Part shown: piece after piece, positions 24,606-33,400 of the stretch
Layout of the letters: every line of letters begins with the position of its first letter
Position numbering within the stretch: the stretch's first letter is position 1
Origin: Arenibacterium halophilum
GTDB lineage: Bacteria; Pseudomonadota; Alphaproteobacteria; Rhodobacterales; Rhodobacteraceae
Length of the DNA stretch: 64,000 nucleotides
NCBI RefSeq assembly: GCF_005938225.1
Contig: NZ_VCPC01000008.1
Span: 47,859-111,858 of the forward strand
Direction of reading: 5' to 3'
The notes under the pieces: model-generated
The model's database searches: none
What the model saw: only the letters and a program-made list of their open reading frames with translations
What the model was told of the DNA's origin: nothing
Position numbers and translations under genes: made by a program

Positions 24606-25631
24606 TCAGGTCGTCTGGGTGACCTTCTTCAAAAGGTCCGGGCTGTCAGGGTTAAGGCCCAGAATCAGCGCGGCCTGACAGATTTCGGGGTAGAGCCCGA
24701 TCAGCATGTCGGCGGCCAGAATGGCCCCGCAAGCGGGCGCATCGCTGCGCAGCGAAAGGCCCGAACGCAGGCGCAGAACCGGGCTGCCTGCCGCTGCGAA
24801 CCGGGCTTGCGCCGTGTCCAGCCCCGCTTGCAGTTGCGGGTTTCCATCGTCCAGGATCAGCGTCAGCAGACGCGCGCCGCCCAGTTGCAGCGGGCCGTGT
24901 AGCACCTCTGTCGCGGAATAGGCCTCGGCGTGGATGGCGCAGCATTCCTTGATCTTAAGCGCGACCTCTTGCGCGGCGCCGAACATCTGCTGGCGCCCGA
25001 TGACATAGATGTGCCGCGCATTGGCAATGCGGTGGGCCAGCGGCACATCGGTTTCGATATGGCCGAAGTCTCCGGCGCTGGTTTGCGCGGCAAAGCTGGC
25101 CTGCGCGCGGGCATAGTCGGGGTTCAGCGCCGCAATCAGCGAGACCCCGGCGCCGATGGCACCGGCGACCGATTTCGTTGCGGGCACGGCGAGTTCCGGC
25201 CCGGCCAGGATCGGAATGCGGTGGTGCGCGGCGGTTTCGATGTCAGAGCCATCCACGTTGGTGATTGCAACAACGCGCGCGCCGGTTTGCGCCGCGCCCT
25301 TTGTGGCCGCGACCAGATCGGCGCTGGCGCCGGATTGCGAGATCGCCAGCACCAGCGCGCCGGGCAGTGCCACGCCCGCGCCGATGGAAAACACCGAGGG
25401 CGGCAAGGTGGTGGCAGGCACGCCAAGCTGCGCCATCGCCGCATAGTTCACCACCGTGGCCGCCGCATCAGACGACCCGCGCGCGATCGAATAAATCGCG
25501 GTTGGTGCCCTTGACGGGCCAAGAACGTCTGCCTGCGACAGGGTGTTCGACAGGTGACGCAGGATCACGGCGGGGGCCTCGGCGGCCTCGGCGCGCATCA
25601 GCGATCCGGGGGCAGGGTGGTCGGGGGGCAT
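24606..25631 (-). CDS. SIS-domain sugar isomerase/deaminase (NagB-II/AgaS-like)
   Basis: A 341-residue protein with two sugar-isomerase (SIS) domains, like the isomerase half of GlmS. Seen are SIARGSSDAAATVVNYA (about 47-63), AISQSGASADLVAATKGA (about 97-114, the phosphosugar-binding Ser/Thr loop) and, in the second domain, GRQQMFGAAQEVALKIKE and the C-terminal LLKKVTQT. No glutaminase domain is present, so it is a deaminase or isomerase of amino-sugar phosphates rather than a synthase. ATG 25631 is preferred, with GGAG upstream. It is the last gene of the LacI operon, 23 bases after glk, suggesting the imported sugar is phosphorylated by the kinase and then handled here. Confidence 0.85.
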   Translation of the reverse strand: MPPDHPAPGSLMRAEAAEAPAVILRHLSNTLSQADVLGPSRAPTAIYSIARGSSDAAATVVNYAAMAQLGVPATTLPPSVFSIGAGVALPGALVLAISQSGASADLVAATKGAAQTGARVVAITNVDGSDIETAAHHRIPILAGPELAVPATKSVAGAIGAGVSLIAALNPDYARAQASFAAQTSAGDFGHIETDVPLAHRIANARHIYVIGRQQMFGAAQEVALKIKECCAIHAEAYSATEVLHGPLQLGGARLLTLILDDGNPQLQAGLDTAQARFAAAGSPVLRLRSGLSLRSDAPACGAILAADMLIGLYPEICQAALILGLNPDSPDLLKKVTQTT

Positions 25632-25654
25632 GGCAGGCTCCGGTCTTGGAAAAG

Positions 25655-26584
25655 TCAGCTGTTGGACAGGGACAGGCAACCGGCAATCGCCGCCTGGTCC
25701 GAGGTGACAAGATGCACGGGCAGGCGGTTCATCACCGGGCGCATCCGGCCCTTGGCGGCAAAGGCGCGTTGAAAGGGGCCATCGGCGGGTTCGAGAAGCG
25801 GGCGCAGCGCGCGGGTCGGACCGCCCGACAGCCAGACGCCGCCGGTGGCCTGAAACAGCAGCGCGAGATCGCCCGCCAGTTGCCCCAGAAGCCGGGCAAA
25901 GGTTTCACAGGTGGCGCGGGCGGCAATATCGCTATCGGCCAGCCCCTGCGCGATGACCCGTTCTCCGTCGATCTGGTCGGCCCTGGCCCCGGTGATCAGC
26001 GCGTGAATTTCGCGCAGGCCCGAGCCCGAGAGCAGTCGTTCCACCGAACAGCGCGTGTATTTCGCCGTCATCGCCGCTTGCAGGCGCTGGTCCAGCTCGG
26101 TCAGCGGGGCGAAGGTGGTGTGCCCGGCCTCGCACACCACAACCGAGCCATTGGCCAGCCGCGCGGAACAGTTGAACCCGGTGCCCGCACCCAGAATGAT
26201 GCGGGTGCCCTGTGGCGCGGGCGTGCCGGGTTTCACCGCCACGCTGTCCAGCGCCTCGGGCCGGGCCAGCGCGTGGCCCAGGGCCTCGAAATCGTTGACG
26301 ATGCGCAAATCGGACAACCCCAGCGCGGCCACGATCTCGGCCCGGTCGATCACCCAGTCGCGGTTGGTCAGCACGATGCGCTCGCCCTCGGCCGGGGCGG
26401 CGATGGCGAGTGTGAGCCGGTCCACCTTGCGCCCGTCCAGATAGCCGCGCGCCAGCGCGATGAAATCCGCCGCCGACCCGTTGGGCAGCGAGCGCATGTC
26501 GTCGATCCGGTCAGAGCCGGGGGCGACAAGGCCAAAGCGGCAGTTGGTGCCGCCAAGGTCGCCCACCAGCAGGGTGCCGGTCAC
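25655..26584 (-). CDS. glk: Glucokinase
   Basis: A 309-residue Glk-family hexokinase. The phosphate loop GDLGGTNCRFGL (8-19), the sugar-binding IVNDFEALGHAL, the ILGAGTGFNCSARL loop and GGVWLSGG in the C-terminal lobe are all present. The family phosphorylates glucose with ATP. In this operon the real substrate may be a relative, such as a keto- or amino-sugar. It starts with GTG at 26584, one base after the stop of the dehydrogenase gene, so translation is probably coupled. Confidence 0.88.
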   Translation of the reverse strand: MTGTLLVGDLGGTNCRFGLVAPGSDRIDDMRSLPNGSAADFIALARGYLDGRKVDRLTLAIAAPAEGERIVLTNRDWVIDRAEIVAALGLSDLRIVNDFEALGHALARPEALDSVAVKPGTPAPQGTRIILGAGTGFNCSARLANGSVVVCEAGHTTFAPLTELDQRLQAAMTAKYTRCSVERLLSGSGLREIHALITGARADQIDGERVIAQGLADSDIAARATCETFARLLGQLAGDLALLFQATGGVWLSGGPTRALRPLLEPADGPFQRAFAAKGRMRPVMNRLPVHLVTSDQAAIAGCLSLSNS

Positions 26585-26585
26585 G

Positions 26586-27827
26586 TCAGGCCCCGCGCGC
26601 CACGACGGGCACGTAATCGTCCAGATCGGCGCAGGGGAAGGTGACCGTCGCCTGCGTTTCCGCCGAGAGGTACAGCGCCATCAGAATCTCGACCACGGCC
26701 AGACCGTCGTGGAAATTTTCATCCGGCATCTGGCCCTTGCGGAAGCGTTCGACCATGTGGCGGTTTTCGTCGGTATAACCATAGACCCCGGCCTCGTCCT
26801 CGAGCACCGGCATAAGGCCCTGTTCCGAGTTCTGCTTTTCCACCAGATCCTCGCCCTCGGCCCCCGAGACGCGGCGCGACATGAACACCTTCAGCCCCGA
26901 CGACAGCGAGTCGAATTCCATCGAGTATTCCGGCCCCAGCATTTCCAGCTTGATGCGCAGACCGGCGCCGACATAGGCCCAGGAGGTCGTCGCCTCGATC
27001 ACCATCTCGTTGCCGTCCTCGTCTTCCAGCAGCACCTGACCATAGGCGAAATCCTCGGTCGGGCGGTTGCGGAAATCGACCTCGGCGCCATAACGCTCGG
27101 CCAGTTCATCGGCATAGGTGGGGCGCGACCATTTCAGGGTCGAAGTCTTGCCGGTGGCCGATTTCACCTTCAGGCTTTCGCGCGGCTTGTCGGGGTCGGT
27201 CAGCAGGTGGCGGGCCACTTCGACCGAATGGCACATCATGTCCGACAGCGCGCCGCCGCCCTGTTTGTCACCCTGCCAGAACCATGCGGCGTGGGGGCCG
27301 CTGTGTTCTTCGGCGGCGCGGGCCAGATAGGGGCGGCCGGTGGCACGGGCGGCGCGGCGCCAGATGATTTCCTTGCCGCGGATGACCGGGGTGCAGAACA
27401 CCTGGTTTTCCAGGTAGCCGTGCAGCAGCCCCGAATCCTCGACCAGCTCGACCATGCGGCGTGCCTCGCGCAGGGTGCGGGCCAGCGGCTTTTCGCAGGC
27501 CACCGCCCGGATGCTCGACCGCCCGGCCTTGACCTCGGCGTGGATGGTTTCCATCACGCCCAGCCGGGTGTGATTGGGCGACAGGATCCACAGCGCGTCG
27601 ATCTGATCGCTTTGCACCAGTTCTTCCAGCGAGGCGAAGCCGGGGCAGGGGCCAAGGTCCAGCTCGTTCGACAGCGCGGTGATGCGGTCGCGGTTTTCGG
27701 CACTGCGCGAATAGACGCCCTGCACCGTGACATTGCGCACGCCGATCAGCGACCGCAGGTGAAATTCCGCGATGAAACCGGTGCCGATGATGCCGATGCG
27801 CAGCGAATCCTTGGGGGCAAATGTCAT
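26586..27827 (-). CDS. Gfo/Idh/MocA-family sugar dehydrogenase
   Basis: A 413-residue NAD(P)-dependent oxidoreductase. The Rossmann loop IGIIGTGFIAEFHLRSL is at 12-28, the EKP motif (CEKPLARTLREA) near residue 115 is the catalytic Lys block, and a C-terminal beta-sheet domain follows. The family oxidises hydroxyls of sugars, inositols and amino-sugars. Its start overlaps the lacI stop (ATGA). Together with glucokinase and the SIS enzyme it suggests oxidation, phosphorylation and isomerisation or deamination of one imported sugar; the order of steps is not known. Confidence 0.87.
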   Translation of the reverse strand: MTFAPKDSLRIGIIGTGFIAEFHLRSLIGVRNVTVQGVYSRSAENRDRITALSNELDLGPCPGFASLEELVQSDQIDALWILSPNHTRLGVMETIHAEVKAGRSSIRAVACEKPLARTLREARRMVELVEDSGLLHGYLENQVFCTPVIRGKEIIWRRAARATGRPYLARAAEEHSGPHAAWFWQGDKQGGGALSDMMCHSVEVARHLLTDPDKPRESLKVKSATGKTSTLKWSRPTYADELAERYGAEVDFRNRPTEDFAYGQVLLEDEDGNEMVIEATTSWAYVGAGLRIKLEMLGPEYSMEFDSLSSGLKVFMSRRVSGAEGEDLVEKQNSEQGLMPVLEDEAGVYGYTDENRHMVERFRKGQMPDENFHDGLAVVEILMALYLSAETQATVTFPCADLDDYVPVVARGA

Positions 27828-28837
27828 GGTTGGGTGCCTTCGTTCCTTGGGCGCGCCACTGTGGCCCGCTCTATCAATGTGGTGGGAAGCAGGGTTTCCT
27901 GCGGATCGTCGGTGCCGCCCAGCTGGGACAGCAGCATTTCCATCGCGTGGCGCCCGATGTCCTGCCGGGGCTGGCTGATGGTGGTCAGCGGCGGAAACAC
28001 CGCGCGGCTGAGGTGAATGTCATCCATCCCGATCACCGATAGGTCATCGGGAATGCGCAAGCCCTGATGCTGCGCCTCGTGCAGCACGCCAAAGGCCATT
28101 TCATCGTTGGCGGCAAAGATCGCCGTGGGCGGCGTATCCAGCGCCAGCAGCGCGCGGGTGGCCTCGCGCCCCGAGTCGACGCCGAAATCGCCGGGTTGCA
28201 GATAGCCGGGCGGCAGGGTCAGCCCGTGCGCCGCCATCGCCGCGACGAACCCGGCCTTGCGCCGCGCGCTCATGCCTTCGCCTTCGGGGCCGGCGATATG
28301 GGCGATGCGGCGGTGCCCCTGCGCCACCAGATGATCCACCGCCTTCTGCGCGGCGGCGGCGTTGTCGATCACCACCTGGCTGAACCCGCCATCCTCGATC
28401 ATTTCCAGCGCCACGACGACCGAGCCGTTCGGGCCTTTCCAGCCGTCGGGGATGCTGCCTGTCATCAGGATCATCCCGTCGGCATTGCCGTCGCGCAGCA
28501 TCTCGAAATACTCGGCCTCGCGCGACGGGTTGTTTTCGGTATTGCCCATCAGGACGGTGTAATTCGCGTCGTGCGCGGCGGCCTCGGCGCCCTTGAACAC
28601 CTCGAGGTAGAAGGGGTTTCCGATGTCGCGCACCGCCATGATGATCGACATGGATTTCTGCGTGCGCAGGGATCGCGCCTGCACGTTGGGGCGGTAATTC
28701 ATCTCGGCCGCCTTGGCCTGCACCAGGGACCGTGTGGGTTCGGCCACCCGCCCCGGCGTGGAAATCGCGCGCGAGACGGTGGCGGTGGACAGGCCAAGCG
28801 CCTCGGCGATGTCCTTGATGCGAACAGCGCGGGCCAT
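27824..28837 (-). CDS. LacI-family transcription regulator
   Basis: A 337-residue regulator starting at ATG 28837, which overlaps the stop of the permease gene (TGATG). The N-terminal HTH reads VRIKDIAEALGLSTATVSRAIS with the hinge PNVQARSLRTQ; the rest is a periplasmic-binding-like ligand domain (MSIIMAVRDIGNPFYLEVFKG to the end). It is encoded inside the sugar operon. The perfect palindrome TTTGGTAATCGATTACCAAA before the receptor gene (33359) has the form of a LacI-family operator and is its likely site. Confidence 0.92.
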   Translation of the reverse strand: MARAVRIKDIAEALGLSTATVSRAISTPGRVAEPTRSLVQAKAAEMNYRPNVQARSLRTQKSMSIIMAVRDIGNPFYLEVFKGAEAAAHDANYTVLMGNTENNPSREAEYFEMLRDGNADGMILMTGSIPDGWKGPNGSVVVALEMIEDGGFSQVVIDNAAAAQKAVDHLVAQGHRRIAHIAGPEGEGMSARRKAGFVAAMAAHGLTLPPGYLQPGDFGVDSGREATRALLALDTPPTAIFAANDEMAFGVLHEAQHQGLRIPDDLSVIGMDDIHLSRAVFPPLTTISQPRQDIGRHAMEMLLSQLGGTDDPQETLLPTTLIERATVARPRNEGTQP

Positions 28838-29781
28838 CAGCCACGCAACCCGCTGCTGCGGCCGTAGAACAGAAGCAGTACGATCAGCGCGCTGCCGAAT
28901 ATGATCTGGCGCCCGGATTCGTCGATGCTCAGCGTGGTCAGCAGGCCCTGAAGCACCACCAGAAGCAGCGCGCCGATCATGGTTCCGGTATAGCCGCCGC
29001 GCCCGCCCGACAGGGGCGTACCGCCCAGCACAACCGCGATGATCGAGGCGAGCATGTACTGCCCGCCGACATTGGCAAAGCTGGACCCGGAGTAGCCAAG
29101 GATGCACAGCCCCGCGATGGCGGAAAACACGCCCGACAGCACGTAAAGCAGCGTCCGCGTCACCCGCGTGGGCACCCCGGCCAGCCGCGCCGCGCCTTCG
29201 TTCGCCCCGATGGAAAAGATGCGCTGGCCGAACACGGTGCGGTTCAGCAGCCCGGCCATCGCCAGCCCGATAAGCAGCCACAGCCACAGGATGCCGGGCA
29301 GGCCCAGCCATTGCGGTTGCGACACGAAATCCGACAGCATAGGCGCAGCCCGCCCCGAGGGGATGCCATTGCGCGCCACCACCAGCAGGCCTTGCACCAC
29401 GCCCAACATACCCAGCGTCATTACCAGCGGCGGAATGCGCAGCAGGGTCACGCCCAGCCCGTTCAGCAGCCCGATAAGGCTACCCACGGCGATACAGGCC
29501 AGGATTGCGGGGAACAGCCCGGCGTCGCTGCCGCTCATCACGTTGCCCGCGACGAGGGCCGCCAGCGAAATCACCCCGCCCACAGACAGGTCGATCCCTT
29601 CACGCCCGCCAAGGATCACAAGGTTCTGCCCGGCGGCCACGATGCCCAGCAGCGCCGCGACGATGGACAGCCGCAGGATTTGTTCGGGCGAGGCAAAGCC
29701 GGGCGACACCATCTCGCCCGCGATCATCAGCAGGACAACCAGCCCGGCGGCGATCAGGATCGGTTTCAGCGCGCCGCTCAT
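28837..29781 (-). CDS. Sugar ABC transporter permease (RbsC-like), second
   Basis: A 314-residue membrane protein of the BPD_transp_2 (RbsC) type with about 8-10 hydrophobic segments, LVILGGREGIDLSVGGVISL near residue 60 and GGTPLSGGRGGYTGTMIGALLL near residue 260, the conserved loop that contacts the ATPase. It starts at ATG 29781, overlapping the preceding permease gene by four bases (ATGA), and pairs with it as a heterodimer. The upstream continuation of its frame is the antisense of the neighbouring gene and is not part of it. Confidence 0.9.
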   Translation of the reverse strand: MSGALKPILIAAGLVVLLMIAGEMVSPGFASPEQILRLSIVAALLGIVAAGQNLVILGGREGIDLSVGGVISLAALVAGNVMSGSDAGLFPAILACIAVGSLIGLLNGLGVTLLRIPPLVMTLGMLGVVQGLLVVARNGIPSGRAAPMLSDFVSQPQWLGLPGILWLWLLIGLAMAGLLNRTVFGQRIFSIGANEGAARLAGVPTRVTRTLLYVLSGVFSAIAGLCILGYSGSSFANVGGQYMLASIIAVVLGGTPLSGGRGGYTGTMIGALLLVVLQGLLTTLSIDESGRQIIFGSALIVLLLFYGRSSGLRG

Positions 29782-30734
29782 GCCCGGGCCCTTCCGCTGA
29801 ACAGGATGCCGACCATCAGCGCGGCCAGCACGGTCAGGCCCTGCACAAGGTTCTGCCATTCGGACGGCGTGCCAAGGAAAAACACGAGGCTGCCCACCAG
29901 CCCGATCACCAGCGCCCCCAGGACCGAGCCGAACAGCGTGCCGACCCCGCCCGACAGAGCCGCGCCGCCCAGCACCGCCGCCGCGACAGAATTCAGCGTG
30001 ATCAGCCCGCCGACGTTCGGATCGCCACTTGCCGTATCGCCGGTGATGCATAGCCCCGCGAAGGCGGCAAAGACGCCGCACATGATATAGCCGCGCACCC
30101 GGATCGAGGTGACGGGCAGCCCGGTCTGGAAGGCGGCCAGCTGGTCGTCGCCCACGGTCAGCAGCCGTTGGATGAACCGCGACCGCGCCAGCAGGAAAAT
30201 CAGCACCAGCAGTGCCGCCAGGACGAAATAGGCAAAGGGAATGCCCATGATCCGGCCACCGAAGGTGCGCCAGAACAGGCGTGGGGCAGGGGTGCCCGCC
30301 ACGGGCATCACCCAAAGCGCAAGGCCCAGGAACAGGACCGAGGTTGCAAAGGTCGCCACGATCGCCTGCAATCGCAGGATCACCACCAGCACCCCGTTCA
30401 GCGCGCCACAGGCCGCGCCAACCCCCACCGCCAGAAGCATCGACAGCAGGATCGCGCCGGGCGTATCCCCCAGCGCCTGCATCAGCGACACGACGGTGAC
30501 ATTGACCAGCCCAAGAATCGCGCCCACCGACAGGTCGATATCGGCGGCAAAGATCACGATGGTCTGCCCCACCGCCAGGAACATCAGCGCAAGGTAGGTG
30601 CTGACCAGCCCTTTGATCGCATAGGCCGACAGGCTGTTGGGTTCGGCCAGCCCGTTCAGCGCGAACATGCAGATCAGGATGATCAGCACGGGCAGATAGG
30701 GGGGCATGGTGCGCAGCAGGGATCGGTGTGTCAT
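29778..30734 (-). CDS. Sugar ABC transporter permease (RbsC-like), first
   Basis: A 318-residue membrane protein of the RbsC type. Marks are AVGQTIVIFAADIDLSVGAILGL near residue 57 and GGAALSGGVGTLFGSVLGALVIG near residue 257. It is the partner of the second permease. Only one base separates its start from the stop of the ATPase gene. Two different RbsC-type permeases occur in several sugar ABC systems of alphaproteobacteria. Confidence 0.9.
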   Translation of the reverse strand: MTHRSLLRTMPPYLPVLIILICMFALNGLAEPNSLSAYAIKGLVSTYLALMFLAVGQTIVIFAADIDLSVGAILGLVNVTVVSLMQALGDTPGAILLSMLLAVGVGAACGALNGVLVVILRLQAIVATFATSVLFLGLALWVMPVAGTPAPRLFWRTFGGRIMGIPFAYFVLAALLVLIFLLARSRFIQRLLTVGDDQLAAFQTGLPVTSIRVRGYIMCGVFAAFAGLCITGDTASGDPNVGGLITLNSVAAAVLGGAALSGGVGTLFGSVLGALVIGLVGSLVFFLGTPSEWQNLVQGLTVLAALMVGILFSGRARA

Positions 30735-30735
30735 G

Positions 30736-32229
30736 TCAGGCAGCCTCGAACGCGGCGCTGGTCAGCATCAGGCGGGTGCGGTCGTCGCCCGCCAGTTCAC
30801 GCACGATGCGGCCGTTGTTGAACACGAGGATGCGGTCGGAATTGGCCAGAAGCTCGGCGTCTTCCGAGGTATAGAGCAGGATCGCCAGCCCCTTGTCGGC
30901 CAGCGACCGGATCAGCGCGAACAGCTCCAGCTTGGTCTTGAGGTCGATCCCCTTGGTCGGGTCGTCGAGCAGCAGAACCTGGGTTTCATCCATCAGCCAG
31001 CGCGAGATGATGACCTTTTGCTGATTGCCCCCCGACAAGGAACTGATCGGCAGCCCGGTGCCACCATGCCGCGTGGCCAGGATTTGCAGCACCCGGTCGA
31101 CCTCGGCCGTCAGCGTGCCGCGCCGCAGGATGTGCTGGCGCGATTTGAACAGATGGATCGGGACCACGTTTTCAAAGATCGACCGCCCCGAGATCGCGCC
31201 ATCGGTCTGCCGGTCGCCCGAGATATAGCCGAACCCGCCCCGGATCGCCCGCCGGGGCGAGGGCAGGGCGATGGGCGCACCGTCCAGCATGACCTCTCCG
31301 GTGGTCTGCTCCAGCCCGAAAAGCGCGCGCAGCAGGTCCGACTGGCCCTGCCCGTGCAGCCCGCCAAGGCCCAAAACCTCGCCCGCGTGAAGGCTCAGCG
31401 ACACATCGCGCAACCGCCGCGAGGACACGCCCCGCAATTCCAGCCGCACCTTTCCCGGCGCAGGCGCCTCAGGCGGGTCGGCAAAGACACTCGCGCCGCT
31501 GTCGCCACCGACCATCTCGGCCACGATCCGGTCGCGCGTGGTCTCGGCCAGCGGTGCGGACGATACGGTTTCGCCGTCGCGAATCACCGTCACGCGGTCG
31601 CCGATTTCAAACACCTCTTCCATCCGGTGCGAAATGAACACGATCACCGCGCCTGCGGCCTTGCGCCGGTCCAGTTCCTTGAAAAACGCCTCGGTCTGGG
31701 CGCGGTCCAGCGCCGATGTGGGTTCGTCGAAGATGAAGATGTCGGCATTGCCCGCAAAGGTCTTGGCGATTTCCACCAGCTGCCTCTGATCGGGGCGCAG
31801 GTCGCCGACACGGGCAGCCATGCTGAACCCGTCGCTCGCCACGTCCCGAAACGGCGCAAAGACCTGCGCCGCCTGCGCCATCACCGCCTTGCGGTCGACC
31901 AGCCCTGCGCGGGTCGGCAGGTCACGCGCCAGGATATTCTCGGCCACGGTGCGGTTCTTCGACAGGCTGAGTTCCTGATAAAAGATCGAAACGCCCAGCT
32001 CGCGCGCCGCTTTCGGGTCGGGAATATCGACCGGGCGGCCATCCAGCGTGATGGTGCCGCCATCGGGTTTCACCGATCCGGCAAGGATCTTGCACAGCGT
32101 GCTCTTGCCCGATCCGTTGGCGCCCATGATGACATGCAGCTCGCCGGGGAACAGCTCGATCCGGCCGGATGTCAGCGCCTTGGTCGCGCCATAGGCCTTG
32201 TGCATATCGGTCATTGTCAGATGTGGCAT
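30736..32229 (-). CDS. Sugar ABC transporter ATPase (RbsA-like, two ABC domains)
   Basis: A 497-residue protein with two ATPase domains in tandem. Domain 1 has Walker A GANGSGKST (36-44) and Walker B IFIFDEPTSALD. Domain 2 has a degenerate Walker A (GLHGQGQSDLL), the signature LSGGNQQKVIISRWL and Walker B LLLDDPTKGIDL. One good and one poor site is the rule in the RbsA/MglA family. It energises uptake of the monosaccharide bound by the receptor encoded upstream. The start ATG 32229 lies 81 bases after the receptor stop, with a hairpin between. Confidence 0.92.
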   Translation of the reverse strand: MPHLTMTDMHKAYGATKALTSGRIELFPGELHVIMGANGSGKSTLCKILAGSVKPDGGTITLDGRPVDIPDPKAARELGVSIFYQELSLSKNRTVAENILARDLPTRAGLVDRKAVMAQAAQVFAPFRDVASDGFSMAARVGDLRPDQRQLVEIAKTFAGNADIFIFDEPTSALDRAQTEAFFKELDRRKAAGAVIVFISHRMEEVFEIGDRVTVIRDGETVSSAPLAETTRDRIVAEMVGGDSGASVFADPPEAPAPGKVRLELRGVSSRRLRDVSLSLHAGEVLGLGGLHGQGQSDLLRALFGLEQTTGEVMLDGAPIALPSPRRAIRGGFGYISGDRQTDGAISGRSIFENVVPIHLFKSRQHILRRGTLTAEVDRVLQILATRHGGTGLPISSLSGGNQQKVIISRWLMDETQVLLLDDPTKGIDLKTKLELFALIRSLADKGLAILLYTSEDAELLANSDRILVFNNGRIVRELAGDDRTRLMLTSAAFEAA

Positions 32230-32258
32230 CGGCTGTCACGCGGCAAGGGGGCTGGGAT

Positions 32259-32283
32259 CATCGGACCGAAAAACGGTCCGATG
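32259..32283 (-). other. Hairpin between receptor and ATPase genes
   Basis: CATCGGACCG (32259-32268) and CGGTCCGATG (32274-32283) form a perfect 10-bp stem with an AAAAA loop on the plus strand. No T-run follows on the transcribed strand. It probably protects the receptor mRNA or partly stops transcription. Confidence 0.55.
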
Positions 32284-32310
32284 CTAAGTCATACAATACT
32301 GTCGCGGGAG

Positions 32311-33330
32311 TTATTCGAACAGCGCCGTGGCGTCGCCGATCGACAGCTCCGAGGTGAACGAGGTATAGCCGGGCTGGCCCTCGAGCGCCTGCGACGCTTC
32401 GCTCAGGTTTTCATCCGAGATGAACGGAATCGGCAGATAGAGCGCATTACCATAGACACCGGCGGTCGCCGGCTCTTTCAGCTTTTTGCCTTGCAGCATG
32501 TTGACGGCCACGTTCAAAGCCGAGGCCATCACGCCCGGAGGGTTCACCGAAGCGCCCGACTTCAGCTTGTTTTCCGACCAGATGTCGATGAAGTCCTTGC
32601 GGATTTCGCCGGTGGCGTAAATGTCGTCGCGGCCCGCATCCTGCATCGCGCGCCAAGCCCCGGCGGCCATGCCGTCCTGCACCCATACGCCGTCGATGTC
32701 GGGATAGGTCGCCAGGATGTTCTGCATGGCCTGCTGGCCCTGCGCCTGATCCCAGTTGCCGTTGACTTCATTCACGATCTCGATGTCGGGGAATTCGCCG
32801 AACACTTCCTGATAGCCCGCAACGCGCATTTCGTTGGCCGGGTGCCCGGCCACGCCGTTGATCGCAACCACGGTGCCCTTGCCCTCCAGCGTTTCCGCCA
32901 GCCAGCGCGCCGACATTTCCGCCCAGCCTTTCTGGTCGATGCCGACATAGATCGCATCTGGGCTCGACACTTCGGCATCGGTCGCGATCACGAGAATCCC
33001 GGCGTCGGCCGCTTCGGCGAACACCGGGTCAAAGGCGGTGGGGCTGTTGGGGTTGATGATGATCGCGTCAACGCCCTGGCTGATGAAGTTGCGCACATGG
33101 GCGATCTGGCCCGGCACATCGACGTTCGCGCTCTGGACCTGCGTGGTCACGGTCACACCCTTGTCGGCCCATGCCTTGGCGGCTTCTTCGGCCTCGGCGA
33201 TCATCTGGGTGCGCCATTCCGACCCGACCCAGCCGTTCGACAGCCCGATGGTGAATTCCTCGGCCGAGGCGGAAACCGCCGTCACGCCAAGCACGGCGGC
33301 GACACAGGTCGCCTTGAACTTGCCAGTCAT
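32311..33330 (-). CDS. Sugar ABC transporter substrate-binding protein (RbsB-like)
   Basis: A 339-residue periplasmic receptor with a Sec signal (1-23, cleavage after SASA) and a type I sugar-binding fold. It shows FTIGLSNGWVGSEWRTQMI, HVRNFISQGVDAIIINPNSP, DAIYVGIDQKGWAEM and GVAGHPANEMRVAGYQEV. It is the first gene of the LacI operon. The ligand is a monosaccharide or derivative that cannot be read from sequence. The promoter region upstream holds the LacI-type palindrome. Confidence 0.92.
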   Translation of the reverse strand: MTGKFKATCVAAVLGVTAVSASAEEFTIGLSNGWVGSEWRTQMIAEAEEAAKAWADKGVTVTTQVQSANVDVPGQIAHVRNFISQGVDAIIINPNSPTAFDPVFAEAADAGILVIATDAEVSSPDAIYVGIDQKGWAEMSARWLAETLEGKGTVVAINGVAGHPANEMRVAGYQEVFGEFPDIEIVNEVNGNWDQAQGQQAMQNILATYPDIDGVWVQDGMAAGAWRAMQDAGRDDIYATGEIRKDFIDIWSENKLKSGASVNPPGVMASALNVAVNMLQGKKLKEPATAGVYGNALYLPIPFISDENLSEASQALEGQPGYTSFTSELSIGDATALFE

Positions 33331-33358
33331 TTCTCTCTCCCTGTTTCGATTCTCGAGG

Positions 33359-33378
33359 TTTGGTAATCGATTACCAAA
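33359..33378. promoter_or_regulatory. LacI-type operator
   Basis: TTTGGTAATCGATTACCAAA is a perfect 20-bp palindrome with the central CG of LacI-family operators. It lies 29 bases before the receptor gene start, inside the expected promoter zone. The LacI protein encoded in the operon is the obvious ligand. An insertion sequence begins only 23 bases further upstream and limits the promoter. Confidence 0.75.
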
Positions 33379-33400
33379 GGTGCGTTCAACTGCCCTGACC

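Noticed and set aside
30706..33366. An 886-codon open frame on the plus strand
   Set aside because: It is the antisense of the sugar ABC ATPase and receptor genes, which show full family motifs and good start sites. No motif is seen in the antisense reading.
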